From the NCBI GenBank assembly GCA_034437035.1, contig DAOTUI010000128.1:8029-72028 (forward strand): a stretch of 64,000 bases of DNA, given 5' to 3'. Shown here piece by piece: positions 54,478-63,143 of this stretch; position 1 is the stretch's first letter, and every line of letters begins with the position of its first letter. The translations under genes were made by a program, and so were the position numbers. Below the pieces are notes generated by a model, which saw nothing but the letters and a program-made list of their open reading frames with translations, did not search any database and was not told where the DNA came from. This stretch comes from CAKZQX01 sp034437035 (GTDB taxonomy: Bacteria; Chloroflexota; Chloroflexia; Chloroflexales; Chloroflexaceae).

Positions 54478-54584
54478 TTCACTCCTCGCTTACGCGTTTA
54501 CCCAATTCGCTGTTCTTCTCAGTGTTGACGGTGGACGTTGTTCCCCTGTTCTGAAACCCTTGTGCTTTCAGTCTAGCATGGGCC

Positions 54585-54603
54585 TGTGACAGGGAGTGTC
54601 ACA
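54585..54603. promoter_or_regulatory. Operator-like palindrome upstream of the PARP gene
   Basis: TGTGACA-GGGAG-TGTCACA, a perfect 7-5-7 inverted repeat about 110 bp upstream of the PARP start, probably near its promoter. CRP/FNR sites have a similar TGTGA/TCACA pair but a 6-bp gap. The regulator is unknown. Confidence 0.4.
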
Positions 54604-54699
54604 ATTGAGCGCGTTTGTAGTCCATGTTGTGTTCCGCTTCTCATCTGCCTCTCACACCCGCTTAAAGCGGGGCTCAGACGGTTGTGGCATAATCGGTAT

Positions 54700-54836
54700 A
54701 GGTTTATAGGTTTATAGGGGACAGGTTATAGGGGACAGGGGAGAGGGGACAGGGGAGAGGGGATAGGTAGGGACGCGCTGCTGTGCGTCCGCAGGCCGGG
54801 TGCGGTAGGGACGCGCTGCTGTGCGTCCGCAGGCCG
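54700..54836. repeat. Low-complexity and direct repeats between PARP and htrA
   Basis: GGTTTATAGG and GGGGACAGG/GGGGAGAGG units are followed by two copies of GGTAGGGACGCGCTGCTGTG plus CGTCCGCAGGCC (about 54766-54797 and 54804-54835). No gene in the stretch from 54478 to 55045. Confidence 0.5.
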
Positions 54837-55045
54837 TTCTGATATGGGATGTCCCCGCCCGGCGCAACCCTGACGTGTGGTCTATCTCAGCCGATATCCG
54901 TGGCACGCGTTGTGCGATGGACCAGGTACCGCACTCCGCTACCACGTTTAAATAACCACGTAATCCATGATGGAAACCGGGTATTCTCATCGAGAAATAC
55001 AAACTGAAACCACAAAATACGGGTATTAAAAAAGGAGTAACATAG

Positions 55046-56209
55046 ATGGAACGGACAACACGCATCGGGCTCATTCTGTTTGTTTTGCTGGCGATGTTTA
55101 TTGGTATTACGGGCGGAATGCTGGCGGGTGGTGTGGCCGGCTACTTCGTGGCCCAGCGCAGTATTGCCGCGCTGCCCGCATCGGCCATGGTTGTCGAGAC
55201 CGTTGCCGCGCCGAATGAGGCCGCGCGCGCGGCGGCCCAGGCACCGACCCCCGCGCCACCGCTGACCCCGGCAGAGGGCAATGTGTCGGATGCCATGGTT
55301 GCCGCCGTCCAGCAGGTGGCTCCGGCCGTTGTGACTGTGCTCAACAACCCCAACTCGCGCGAAGGGGGCAGCGGTAGTGGCGTGATTATTAGCGCCGATG
55401 GCTATATCCTCACCAACCATCATGTTGTGGACGGAGCCAACCGGCTGGCGGTGGTCTTTGCCGATACCAGCCGCCACAGTGCGGAACTGGTGGGGAGTGA
55501 TCCGCTCACCGATATTGCCGTGATTCGCGTAGGCGTGGAGGTACCGGCCGTTGCTGCGGTCGGCGACTCGGAGATCCTGCAGCCGGGTGAGCAGGTGCTG
55601 GCGATTGGTAGCCCGCTGGGGAACTTTCGTAACACTGTGACTGCCGGGGTGGTCAGCGCGCTGAACCGCTCAGTTGGCCGCGATATGGAGGGACTGATCC
55701 AGACCGATACGGCGATTAACCAGGGCAACAGTGGCGGGCCGCTGATTAACCTGCGGGGCGAGGTCATCGGGATCAATACGCTGGTTGTGCGGGGCAGCGG
55801 ATTTATGGCCGGTCCCCAGGCCGAGGGGTTGGGCTTTGCGGTGCCCAGCCATATTTTCAGCCGGGTGACGGAGCAACTGATTGCCAACGGCGAAGTGGTC
55901 TATCCCTACCTTGGCATTAGCTATGCCATGATCGATGGTGAAATTGCCGCCCTGAACAACCTGCCCGTCCAGAACGGCGCGCTGGTCAGTGATGTGGTGC
56001 CGGAGACACCGGCCGCGGCCGGGGGGTTGCAGCCGGGTGATATCATCGTGGAGATCGGCGGAACTTCACTCGCGCGGGACAACTCGTTGCGCTATGTGTT
56101 GACGCAGTACCAGCCCGGCGATACGTTAGAACTGACCGTTCTGCGTAATAGTCGTGAGATCAGCCTGACGGTAACGCTGGTGGAGCGCCCGGACGAACTG
56201 CCGCAGTAG
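55046..56209 (+). CDS. HtrA/DegP-type serine protease (S1C) with PDZ domain
   Basis: 387 residues. An N-terminal membrane anchor (IGLILFVLLAMFIGITGGMLAGG, residues about 7-40) and a linker rich in Ala/Pro are followed by the protease: His in YILTNHHVVDGANRL, Asp in DPLTDIAVIRV and Ser in INQGNSGGPLINLRGE. One PDZ domain ends the protein (GALVSDVVPETPAAAGGLQPGDIIVEIGG). It degrades misfolded proteins outside the membrane. AAAAGGAG precedes the start and a terminator follows. Confidence 0.92.
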   Translation: MERTTRIGLILFVLLAMFIGITGGMLAGGVAGYFVAQRSIAALPASAMVVETVAAPNEAARAAAQAPTPAPPLTPAEGNVSDAMVAAVQQVAPAVVTVLNNPNSREGGSGSGVIISADGYILTNHHVVDGANRLAVVFADTSRHSAELVGSDPLTDIAVIRVGVEVPAVAAVGDSEILQPGEQVLAIGSPLGNFRNTVTAGVVSALNRSVGRDMEGLIQTDTAINQGNSGGPLINLRGEVIGINTLVVRGSGFMAGPQAEGLGFAVPSHIFSRVTEQLIANGEVVYPYLGISYAMIDGEIAALNNLPVQNGALVSDVVPETPAAAGGLQPGDIIVEIGGTSLARDNSLRYVLTQYQPGDTLELTVLRNSREISLTVTLVERPDELPQ

Positions 56210-56233
56210 TGCCGCAGGAGGAAACGAAGCATG

Positions 56234-56272
56234 CAGGCCGCAGGTGTTACACCTGCGGCCTGTGTTATGTTC
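56234..56272 (+). terminator. Terminator of htrA
   Basis: CAGGCCGCAGGTG-TTA-CACCTGCGGCCTG, a perfect 13-bp stem, followed by TGTTATGTT. It also lies 14 bp from the end of the convergent Uma2 gene. Confidence 0.75.
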
Positions 56273-56285
56273 GCCGACGAAAACA

Positions 56286-56837
56286 TCATACGGCCGTATC
56301 CGGTGCTCCGACAAAAAGATCTGCAACCGTCAGGGTAACGGGGAAATACAGCGTGCTTACCATCTCGGTTGGGCCAACCAGATGGACAGTGGTGTAATCA
56401 CCCAGCGTGGTATCCGGCGCGTGGCATACCAACACATCGCGGGTGTGGGGCCGGATGATCCAGTACTCGGGCAGACCTGCGCGGGCATAGGCGTGGCGCT
56501 TCGTTTCGGTATCTTGCTCCGGGTTGCCTGGTGATAAGACCTCTGCAATCAGGACAAAATCAGGCTGTACCGGGTCACAGCCGGGCATCAGCAAGCCAAC
56601 CGGGGCAGTTGCAGCATAGGCCGGCCCCTGCTGTTCCAGCGGAACACCGACATACCGATCCAGTCGCCGAATGATCCACTGATGAAAGAAGCTCGGTGCT
56701 GTGGTCATATACAACACTCCCGCGATAACCTCGTAGCGGTTGCCGTCATCGGGGAGTTCGTTCTCCCAACGCGCGTAGTTCCATCCGGCATCGAGTGCGC
56801 GGAGGGTGATGGTTGAAGATACCTGCCTGTCTGTCAT
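56286..56837 (-). CDS. Uma2 family PD-(D/E)xK nuclease with internal deletion
   Basis: 183 residues. RYEVIAGVLYMTTAPSFFHQ is the family N-terminal motif. In normal Uma2 proteins the PDx motif and the ExK motif are about 25-35 residues apart. Here VQPDFVLI is joined directly to AEVLSPGNPEQDTETKRHAYARAG, so the connecting segment is missing. The Glu and Lys remain, but the site may be distorted. The gene is otherwise open and has AAGGATG before the start at 56837. A full-length relative is at 59768. Confidence 0.78.
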   Translation of the reverse strand: MTDRQVSSTITLRALDAGWNYARWENELPDDGNRYEVIAGVLYMTTAPSFFHQWIIRRLDRYVGVPLEQQGPAYAATAPVGLLMPGCDPVQPDFVLIAEVLSPGNPEQDTETKRHAYARAGLPEYWIIRPHTRDVLVCHAPDTTLGDYTTVHLVGPTEMVSTLYFPVTLTVADLFVGAPDTAV

Positions 56838-56915
56838 CGCACATCCTTCGCAAGTCAGACGATGGTTTTTTGCATGATAATCTGGGCACTGCCCGGCGTC
56901 AATTGCACTTGTTGA

Positions 56916-57045
56916 CACAAGTTACGCGGTCACTTTCAAATGAGGCATGTGCCTGAACGAACGGCCCGACTCGCCTGCGGCCGCAGGCGAATCCGGCTTC
57001 CATCTCATTAAACGTCCGGTTTGCATGGCAACCGCGTAAGTCGTG
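56916..57045 (-). repeat. 200-bp palindromic element, copy 24 (core deleted)
   Basis: Both ends are intact (CACAAGTTACGCGG, CCGCGTAAGTCGTG), but the two inner arms are fused as CGCCTGCGGCCGCAGGCGA. The whole hairpin has thus been removed between short inverted arms, the kind of loss expected when a cruciform is cut or skipped in replication. Confidence 0.78.
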
Positions 57046-57195
57046 TCTATCAGGCCAAAACCCACGGCCGTGATCAAGTGGTGCCGGCCCAACAGGGTTA
57101 ACCTGACGATACGAACGCCTGACAGTATACACTCAACCGCACAACTGGCGGGCGTGAAGCGTCACCACAATGATGTTGAATTGTGATACTTTCAC

Positions 57196-57242
57196 TTGAC
57201 TTTCCGGTTTGTGGCGTTATACTTCAATCATGGTTGAAGTAT
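57196..57242 (+). promoter_or_regulatory. Promoter with ArsR-type operator for the arsenite pump
   Basis: TTGACT (57196-57201), 16 nt, TATACT (57218-57223). A perfect inverted repeat ATACTTCAA-TCATGG-TTGAAGTAT covers the -10 and start point (57219-57242), the usual form of an ArsR/SmtB operator. No arsR gene is present in the window; 57243-57499 is a leader with a CTCGGGTTC/AACCCGAG pair. Confidence 0.72.
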
Positions 57243-57499
57243 CTCATGCCACATTCGGTTGATCCCTTCTTCCCTATGTAGTCTTTCTCGGGTTCTTCAC
57301 GTACCCGTTCCGGGGAACGTTCGCCCACGGGGGGGTGCGGGGCCTGCGGCCCCCGCGCAACCCGAGAACCTCCTGGAAGGACACGGCCCCACCACACCAA
57401 TGGCGCTTTCTTTAATCCAGCGCGTATGCAGCAGCGGCCACTAGCATGTGGGCCGCAAAATATCCTGCTTACGCTTGATAGAATCGAGGAGGGTTTTGA

Positions 57500-58612
57500 A
57501 TGAACACGACCAGAGCAGAAACAATGAAACCGCGTAAGGAATACAATCTCAGCTTCTTTCAGCGCTATCTCACGCTGTGGGTCGGATTATGTATTCTGGT
57601 CGGCATTGCGCTGGGGTCACTTTTCCCGGCAGGTGCCGAGTTTTTGAACTCGCTGGCGATTGCCCAGGTGAACATTCCCGTCGCTGTTTTGCTGTTTACG
57701 ATGATGTATCCGATTATGGTGCAGATCGATTTTGGCGAGGTAGTCAATGTTGCGCGGGCACCGCGCCCTGTCGTCTTGACGTTAGTGCTGAACTGGGCGA
57801 TCAAGCCCTTTACCATGGTGTTTTTTGCCTGGTTGTTCTTCCGGGTTGTCTGGGCACCCTATGTCGATCCAACCATGGCGAGCGAATATATGGCCGGGAT
57901 GATCTTGCTGGGTATTGCGCCCTGCACAGCGATGGTGCTGGTCTGGAGCTATCTGGCGCGGACGCGGATGGGCTTGACGCTGATTATGGTGGCGATCAAT
58001 TCACTGGCGATGTTGCTGCTCTACGCGCCGTTGGGGAACTTTCTGCTGGGCGTATCTGATATGGCCGTGCCGTTCCTGACGATTTTTCTGAGCGTGATGC
58101 TGTATGTCGGGGTGTCGCTGGTGGTGGGCTATATCAGCCGCACGCAGTTGATCAAGCGCAAGGGCGTTGAGTGGTACGAGCGGGTGTTCCTCAAGCATAT
58201 GGGCACGATTTCGACGGTAGCGCTGTTGCTGACGCTGATCTTTCTGTTTATGCTCCAGGGCCGGGTTATCCTCAGTTCTCCGCTCATTGTGGGCATGATT
58301 GCCGTGCCGCTGATTATTCAGACGCTAGCGATTTTCGGCATTGGCTATGGTGCGGCGAAGGTGCTGGGCCTGTCGTATGAGGAGGCCGCACCAGCGGCGA
58401 TGATCGGGGCCAGCAACCATTTTGAGGTAGCAATCGCCACGGCGGTGATGCTGTTTGGCCTGACGTCCGGTGCCGCCCTCTCAACCGTTGTGGGGGTATT
58501 GATTGAGGTACCGATTATGTTGCTGCTGGTGAAGATCTGTATGAGTACGCAGCACTGGTTCCCGCGTAAAGCCGCGCCGTCTGGCCTGTCAGCTACAGAA
58601 TTTACCCGGTGA
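57500..58612 (+). CDS. arsB: ACR3-family arsenite efflux transporter
   Basis: 370 residues and ten predicted TM helices, normal for ACR3. Signatures: LFTMMYPIMVQIDFGEV, AGMILLGIAPCTAMVLVWSYLARTRMG with the essential Cys in helix 4, and AMIGASNHFEVAIATAVMLFG. It expels arsenite using the membrane potential. It starts with GAGGAGG, is alone in its unit, and is governed by an ArsR-like operator. There is no arsenate reductase in the window. Confidence 0.92.
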   Translation: MNTTRAETMKPRKEYNLSFFQRYLTLWVGLCILVGIALGSLFPAGAEFLNSLAIAQVNIPVAVLLFTMMYPIMVQIDFGEVVNVARAPRPVVLTLVLNWAIKPFTMVFFAWLFFRVVWAPYVDPTMASEYMAGMILLGIAPCTAMVLVWSYLARTRMGLTLIMVAINSLAMLLLYAPLGNFLLGVSDMAVPFLTIFLSVMLYVGVSLVVGYISRTQLIKRKGVEWYERVFLKHMGTISTVALLLTLIFLFMLQGRVILSSPLIVGMIAVPLIIQTLAIFGIGYGAAKVLGLSYEEAAPAAMIGASNHFEVAIATAVMLFGLTSGAALSTVVGVLIEVPIMLLLVKICMSTQHWFPRKAAPSGLSATEFTR

Positions 58613-58699
58613 ACCCGTTTTTCGGCTCTCGATCCTACCCGCACCGCCAACGAATGGGCAACGAATACACGAATAGGCAAGCGATCTCCTGTCAATCAT

Positions 58700-58947
58700 A
58701 CGTGTTACGCGGTGGAAGTTTGGACCACGAACACCATGACATGGACATGCGTGAAACCCACGAAGTTGCCGGTGCTGCCATGGATCAGGCGATCCCGTAT
58801 GTGTAACTGGACATCCTTTTGCAGAAAGATTTGGCTCACAGAGCCAAATTTTTCTGCAAAAGATAAGAATGTACCATGCTGCCACAGGCGAATCGGGCCG
58901 TTCATCCAGGCAAATATCTGGTTTGTATGCCCACCGCGTAACGCGTG
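58700..58947 (+). repeat. 200-bp palindromic element, copy 25 (long left arm)
   Basis: Flanked by an exact TCAATCAT duplication (58692-58699, 58948-58955). Arm A is replaced by a longer segment (ACGAACACCATGACATGG) related to the long arm of copy 16. The stem TCCTTTTGCAGAAAGATTTG differs from the other copies and pairs nearly throughout. Arm B ends CTGCCACAGGCGA. Confidence 0.78.
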
Positions 58948-58955
58948 TCAATCAT

Positions 58956-59020
58956 ACGTGTTACGCGGTCGCTCTGCAAAAAACCGGTTTCGCCTTCGGC
59001 AGATGTAGGGGCGCAGCAAG
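58956..59020 (-). repeat. 200-bp palindromic element, copy 26 (left fragment)
   Basis: ACGTGTTACGCGGTC and CGCCTTCGGCAG, in series with copy 25, then cut off. The fragment ends shortly before the IS4-type remnant. Confidence 0.6.
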
Positions 59021-59103
59021 CGAAGGGGTTCCGGACACGGGGATGGCTTTCGGGCATCATGATGGTGAACCAGACCTATATGATACCGGACAGGAGCATC
59101 CTC

Positions 59104-59636
59104 ATGACCAGCATACCACAGGTTGCCCACGCCATGGTTGAGGTCTTGACGAACACGGCCCGGACGATCGCCCGAGCGACCGGATTCGTCCGACGTGCCT
59201 CCCAACTCGATGGTGCCCGGTTTGTCCAGACCATGGTCTTTGGGGACCAGATCCCGCGCTGGAGGATTTGGTCCAGACGGCCGCGACTCTGGGCGTGGCG
59301 ATCACCCCCCAGGGCCTGGAGCAATGCTGTACCGAAGTGGCCGCCACCTGTTTGCAGCAGGTGCCGGCGGCGGTGCAACAGGTGATTGCTGCGGAACCGG
59401 TGGCCATCCCGCTGCTCCAACGGTTTGCCGGGGTCATGATCCAGGACAGTTCGACGATTGTGTTGCCGACCGCGTTGTCAGACGTGTGGCCGGGATATGG
59501 GAGCGATACGGACGCGGGCAGTGCCGGGCTCAAGCTCCAGGTCCAGGTCGATCTGCTTACGGGTGCGCTCAGCGGGCCCGATCCGGAACCCGGGCGGGTT
59601 GCCGATGGACAGAGTGCCCGCGCCACCACATTGTAA
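59104..59636 (+). pseudogene. IS4-type transposase, frameshifted N-terminal fragment
   Basis: Two overlapping frames. The first (from 59104) gives TGFVRRASQLDGARFVQTMVFG. The second (from about 59250) continues with DLVQTAATLGVAITPQGLEQ, AIPLLQRFAGVMIQDSSTIVLP (first DDE Asp region) and ALSGPDPEPGRVADGQS, then stops. Members of this IS4 group are about 400-450 residues, so roughly 40% remains. It is inactive and has no recognisable ends here. Confidence 0.7.
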
Positions 59637-59767
59637 CCCGAACCAGCAACCAGACGCAGGACGAATACCAATGGTCCAACGCGCTTTGTTCCCAGTTCCC
59701 GGTTCTCGTTCCGCGTTCCCCTATCAGGTATAATGCACTCCAGACAACCGATAGCAGGAGGTGCTGT

Positions 59768-60442
59768 ATGGCGACCGATACGCCGGTCATCCCGACCGAA
59801 ACGGTCACCTATCCTACCAGTGATGGGCAGCCAATGGCCGATAATACTAAACAGTTTCGCTGGATCACCACGATCCAGGGTGGACTGGATGCCATGTTTC
59901 GCAACTCCCCCGACGTGTTTGTCGCCGGGGATCTGCTCTGGTATCCGGTGGAAGGTGAACCGGGCAACCGGTGCGCGCCCGATGTGATGGTGGTCTTTGG
60001 CCGGCCCAAAGGCGACCGGGGCGCATATTTGCAATGGGAAGAGGCGGGCATAGCGCCCCAGGTGGTCTTTGAGGTGCTCTCGCCCGGCAACTCGCTGACT
60101 GAGGTGGCAAAGAAGTTGGAGTTCTACACGGACTACGGCGTGGAAGAGTATTATCTCTACGATCCTGACAGGAATGAATTGAGTGGTTGGCAGCGCCACG
60201 AGGACCGGCTACGCGTGATCGCGGCCATGCAGGACTGGGTCAGTTCGCGCCTGGGTGTGCGCTTTGCCGTTGACGCGGACGGGTTGCATCTCTACCGCCC
60301 TGATGGGCAGGAGTTTGTGAGCTATGTGGAGTTGGAACGCCGGCACGAAGCGGAGCGGCAACGTGCCGAGCAAGAGCATCAACGCGCCGAGCGGCTGTCG
60401 GACTACCTGCGCTCCATCGGCGTCGATCCCGATCAGGTGTAA
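59768..60442 (+). CDS. Uma2 family nuclease-like protein with C-terminal coiled coil
   Basis: 224 residues. The core is complete: CAPDVMVVFG (PDx), then VVFEVLSPGNSLTEVAKKLEFYTDYGVEEYYLYDPD with the Glu-x-Lys pair. A C-terminal charged helix (ERRHEAERQRAEQEHQRAERLSDYL) is common in the family. Uma2 proteins are usually plasmid- or chromosome-borne families of unknown role. AGGAGGTG precedes the start; a TATAAT (59729-59734) without a good -35 lies 34 bp upstream. It sits 131 bp after the IS4 remnant. Confidence 0.85.
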   Translation: MATDTPVIPTETVTYPTSDGQPMADNTKQFRWITTIQGGLDAMFRNSPDVFVAGDLLWYPVEGEPGNRCAPDVMVVFGRPKGDRGAYLQWEEAGIAPQVVFEVLSPGNSLTEVAKKLEFYTDYGVEEYYLYDPDRNELSGWQRHEDRLRVIAAMQDWVSSRLGVRFAVDADGLHLYRPDGQEFVSYVELERRHEAERQRAEQEHQRAERLSDYLRSIGVDPDQV

Positions 60443-60459
60443 GCGCGACGCAACCCGTA

Positions 60460-60583
60460 ATACCAGTTTGCCGGCAAACCGGCAATCAGTCAGAACATGG
60501 GTTATGCACGCAGGGACGGCACGTTCCCGTTCAGAACCTCTGCGTCCTCGGTGTTCTCTGTGGCTATGACAACAAATCGGTAT
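60460..60583 (+). repeat. MITE-like ~124-bp repeat, copy c (family 2)
   Basis: ATACCAGTTTGCCGG at left and CAAATCGGTAT at right are inverted. The interior matches 1326-1448 (TTCTCTGTGGCTATGACAAC). It is the best-preserved copy. Confidence 0.68.
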
Positions 60584-60620
60584 AAGACGCAAACTGTGAA
60601 ACTCTGAAATGGGGGAGGAA

Positions 60621-62594
60621 ATGAAGAGTCTCTGGAACGACCAGGAAGCGGCGCACTATCCCGGCGACCTGGAGCAGCGCGTCTACACCTCGCGCCTGCT
60701 GGGGCGGGAGCCGGCGCTGGTGATGCATGGCGGGGGCAATACCTCGGTCAAGCTCCGCGAGCCGAATATCTTTGGCGCGGCGGAAGACATTCTCTATGTG
60801 AAGGGCAGCGGCTGGGATCTGGAGAGCATCGCGGCACCGGGGTTTGCCCCCGTGCGGATGGCCCATCTGCTGCGGCTGGCGCAACTGGAGACGCTCACCG
60901 ATACGCAGATGGCGAACGAACTCAAGAGCAACATGACGAACGCCGCCGCGCCCTCGCCCTCGGTGGAGGCCATCCTGCATGCCATTCTGCCCTACAAATT
61001 TGTCGATCATACCCACGCCGACGCGGTGGTCGCGCTGACCAATACGCCCAACGGCGCGGAGCATATCCGGGCGGCGTATGGCGACACGGTCGTGATCATT
61101 CCCTACAGCATGCCGGGCTTCAAGCTGGCCCGTCTGTGTGCCGAGATCTTCCCACGCGAAGCGCATGCCGGCACCATCGGCATGGTGTTGCTCAAGCATG
61201 GCATCTTCGCCTTTGGCGAGACGGCACGGGTGGCCTACGAGCGCATGATCGACCTGGTGACCCGCGCCGAGGAGTATCTGGCGCGGCACAACGCCTGGCA
61301 GATCAGCCTGCCGGCGGTGGAACCAGAGGAAAAGCCGTTGCGCCGGGAGATCGCCATGCTCCGCCGCGAAATCTCCGACGTTGCCGGGCAGCCGCTGATC
61401 CTGGCGACCCACCGCGACCCCCACTGCCTGAGCTTTGCCCGCCGTGCTGACCTGGCGACGCTGGCGCAGCAGGGACCGGCCACGCCCGACCATGTGATTC
61501 GTACCAAACGGCTGCCGCTGCTGGGCCGCGATGTGCAGGGGTTCCGCGCGGCCTACGAGCGCTACTTCGCCGCGCATGCACCCCAGGCGGAACAGCCCCT
61601 GACGATGCTTGATCCGGCCCCCCGCGTGATCCTCGACCCCGATCTGGGCATGGCGACGGTGGGGCGCACCGCGCAGGAGGCCGCCATCGTCGCGGATATC
61701 TACCGCCATACGATAGAGATAATTCTGCGGGCCACGGCGCTGGAAGCCTACCAGGCCCTGCCGGCGCAGGATCTGTTTGACGTGGAGTATTGGGAGTTGG
61801 AGCAGGCCAGGCTGCGCAAGCAGGGCAACCCGCCGCCCTTCGCGGGCGAGGTGGCGCTGGTCACGGGGGCCGCCTCGGGGATTGGGCGGGCCTGCGTGGA
61901 GGCGTTCCTGGCGCGTGGGGCCGCCGTGGTCGGGCTGGATATCGACCTGGCGATCACCCAACTGCCGGCGCGGCCGGATTTCCAGGGCTTGCAGTGCGAT
62001 GTCACCGCCGGCGCAGCACTGGAGGCGGCACTCGAGGTGGTGGTGCGGGCCTTCGGTGGGCTGGATATGCTGGTGCTGAACGCGGGCATCTTCCCGGCGA
62101 GCCGCCGGATTGCGGCGTTATCGTCGGAGGAGTGGCAGCGCACTATGCGGGTCAACCTGGATGCCAACCTGTTTTTGCTGCGTGAGGCGCACCCGCTGCT
62201 CAAGCCGGCTCCCCGCGGCGGGCGGGTCGTGGTCATCGGCTCGAAGAATGTACACGCACCGGGACCGGGCGCGGCGGCCTACTCGGCTTCCAAGGCGGCC
62301 CTGAACCAGTTGGTGCGGGTCGCCGCGCTGGAGTGGGGCGCGGACGGGATACGGGTCAACACGCTGCATCCCAATGCCGTTTTTGACACCGGCATCTGGA
62401 CGGAGGAGGTGCTGCGGGCGCGTGCCGAAAACTATGGCCTGAGCGTGGAGGAGTATAAGCGGAATAATGTGCTGGGCGTGGAAGTAACCAGCCGCGATGT
62501 GGCGGAACTGGCGGCGGAGGTATGCGGGCCACGCTTTGCGCGCGTCACCGGCGCGCAGATCCCGGTTGACGGCGGGAACGAGCGGGTGATTTAA
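60621..62594 (+). CDS. Bifunctional class II aldolase / short-chain dehydrogenase (RhaD-like)
   Basis: 657 residues. The N-terminal class II aldolase domain (residues about 1-390) includes ALVMHGGGNTSVK, DHTHADAVVALTN with the zinc His pair, and GMVLLKHGIFAFGE. The C-terminal SDR domain (about 405-657) has VALVTGAASGIGRACVEAFL, VLNAGIFPASRRIA and YSASKAALNQLV with the YxxxK pair. This fusion is known as rhamnulose-1-phosphate aldolase/lactaldehyde dehydrogenase. The sugar is inferred from the family only, as no other rhamnose gene is present. The start at 60621 has GGGGGAGG. Confidence 0.9.
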   Translation: MKSLWNDQEAAHYPGDLEQRVYTSRLLGREPALVMHGGGNTSVKLREPNIFGAAEDILYVKGSGWDLESIAAPGFAPVRMAHLLRLAQLETLTDTQMANELKSNMTNAAAPSPSVEAILHAILPYKFVDHTHADAVVALTNTPNGAEHIRAAYGDTVVIIPYSMPGFKLARLCAEIFPREAHAGTIGMVLLKHGIFAFGETARVAYERMIDLVTRAEEYLARHNAWQISLPAVEPEEKPLRREIAMLRREISDVAGQPLILATHRDPHCLSFARRADLATLAQQGPATPDHVIRTKRLPLLGRDVQGFRAAYERYFAAHAPQAEQPLTMLDPAPRVILDPDLGMATVGRTAQEAAIVADIYRHTIEIILRATALEAYQALPAQDLFDVEYWELEQARLRKQGNPPPFAGEVALVTGAASGIGRACVEAFLARGAAVVGLDIDLAITQLPARPDFQGLQCDVTAGAALEAALEVVVRAFGGLDMLVLNAGIFPASRRIAALSSEEWQRTMRVNLDANLFLLREAHPLLKPAPRGGRVVVIGSKNVHAPGPGAAAYSASKAALNQLVRVAALEWGADGIRVNTLHPNAVFDTGIWTEEVLRARAENYGLSVEEYKRNNVLGVEVTSRDVAELAAEVCGPRFARVTGAQIPVDGGNERVI

Positions 62595-62726
62595 GGAAGG
62601 GTTAAGTTTTGAGTGCTGAGTTTTACGTTCTGGTGTTAACCGGCGTCCATGTCAGTTACGACAATTGGGTATAGCTCAGCACTCAAATAATCGGGCATTC
62701 AACTGACGGCAGTTCCCGGCCCCCTG

Positions 62727-62850
62727 ATACCGATTTGTTGTCATAGCCACAAAGCACCCCGAGGACGCAGAGGTGATGAACGGGAATGTGTCGCCGTTGC
62801 CCCCATTGTGCCCGTTCCCGTTGATGGCTGGTTTGCCGGCGCATTGGGAT
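62727..62850 (-). repeat. MITE-like ~124-bp repeat, copy d (family 2), inverted
   Basis: ATACCGATTTGTTGTCATAGCC at its left end is the reverse of the right end of copies a-c. The other end (GCCGGCGCATTGGGAT) has decayed. It lies between the aldolase gene and the CRISPR leader. Confidence 0.65.
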
Positions 62851-63053
62851 GAAAGCTGAAAACGAAAGGCTGAAAGCTGATGCCTCGCAACTCGCTAGGA
62901 ATAGAACAAATGTTCCATACATTTTCGAGGGTGGTGTCGGGGTTTTTTAATGTAATCCGGCGTCCTGATGGGCCCGAAACTCGTTCGCAACTTGACGCGA
63001 TTCTGGAACAAAAACCGGGTTGCGAAACACTACCGCATTCCGGCAAACTATGC

Positions 63054-63143
63054 TACAATGGTGAAGTCCCAGGAAGCCTCAGGAGCTTCCAAACAATCAT
63101 CACAGGGGGTAAACCCTGGTCTGGTTCCGTTCGGTGGGGTGGG
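63054..63143 (+). promoter_or_regulatory. CRISPR leader with extended -10 promoter
   Basis: TGCTACAAT (TACAAT at 63054-63059 with the TGn extension) would start transcription near 63066 and run into the first repeat after about 78 nt. The leader contains GGAAGCC..GGAGCTTCC and GGGTAAACCC inverted pairs. The repeat's GAAAG 3' end agrees with rightward transcription. Confidence 0.5.

Noticed and set aside
52903..54528. 541-codon plus-strand frame opposite the PARP operon
   Set aside because: It runs against two genes with clear domains and ribosome sites. No recognisable protein results.
54585..54603. Canonical CRP site
   Set aside because: TGTGA and TCACA are present but separated by nine bases instead of six.
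60564..61961. 465-codon minus-strand frame opposite the aldolase/dehydrogenase
   Set aside because: High-GC codon bias keeps the opposite strand open; the plus-strand product has complete aldolase and SDR motifs.
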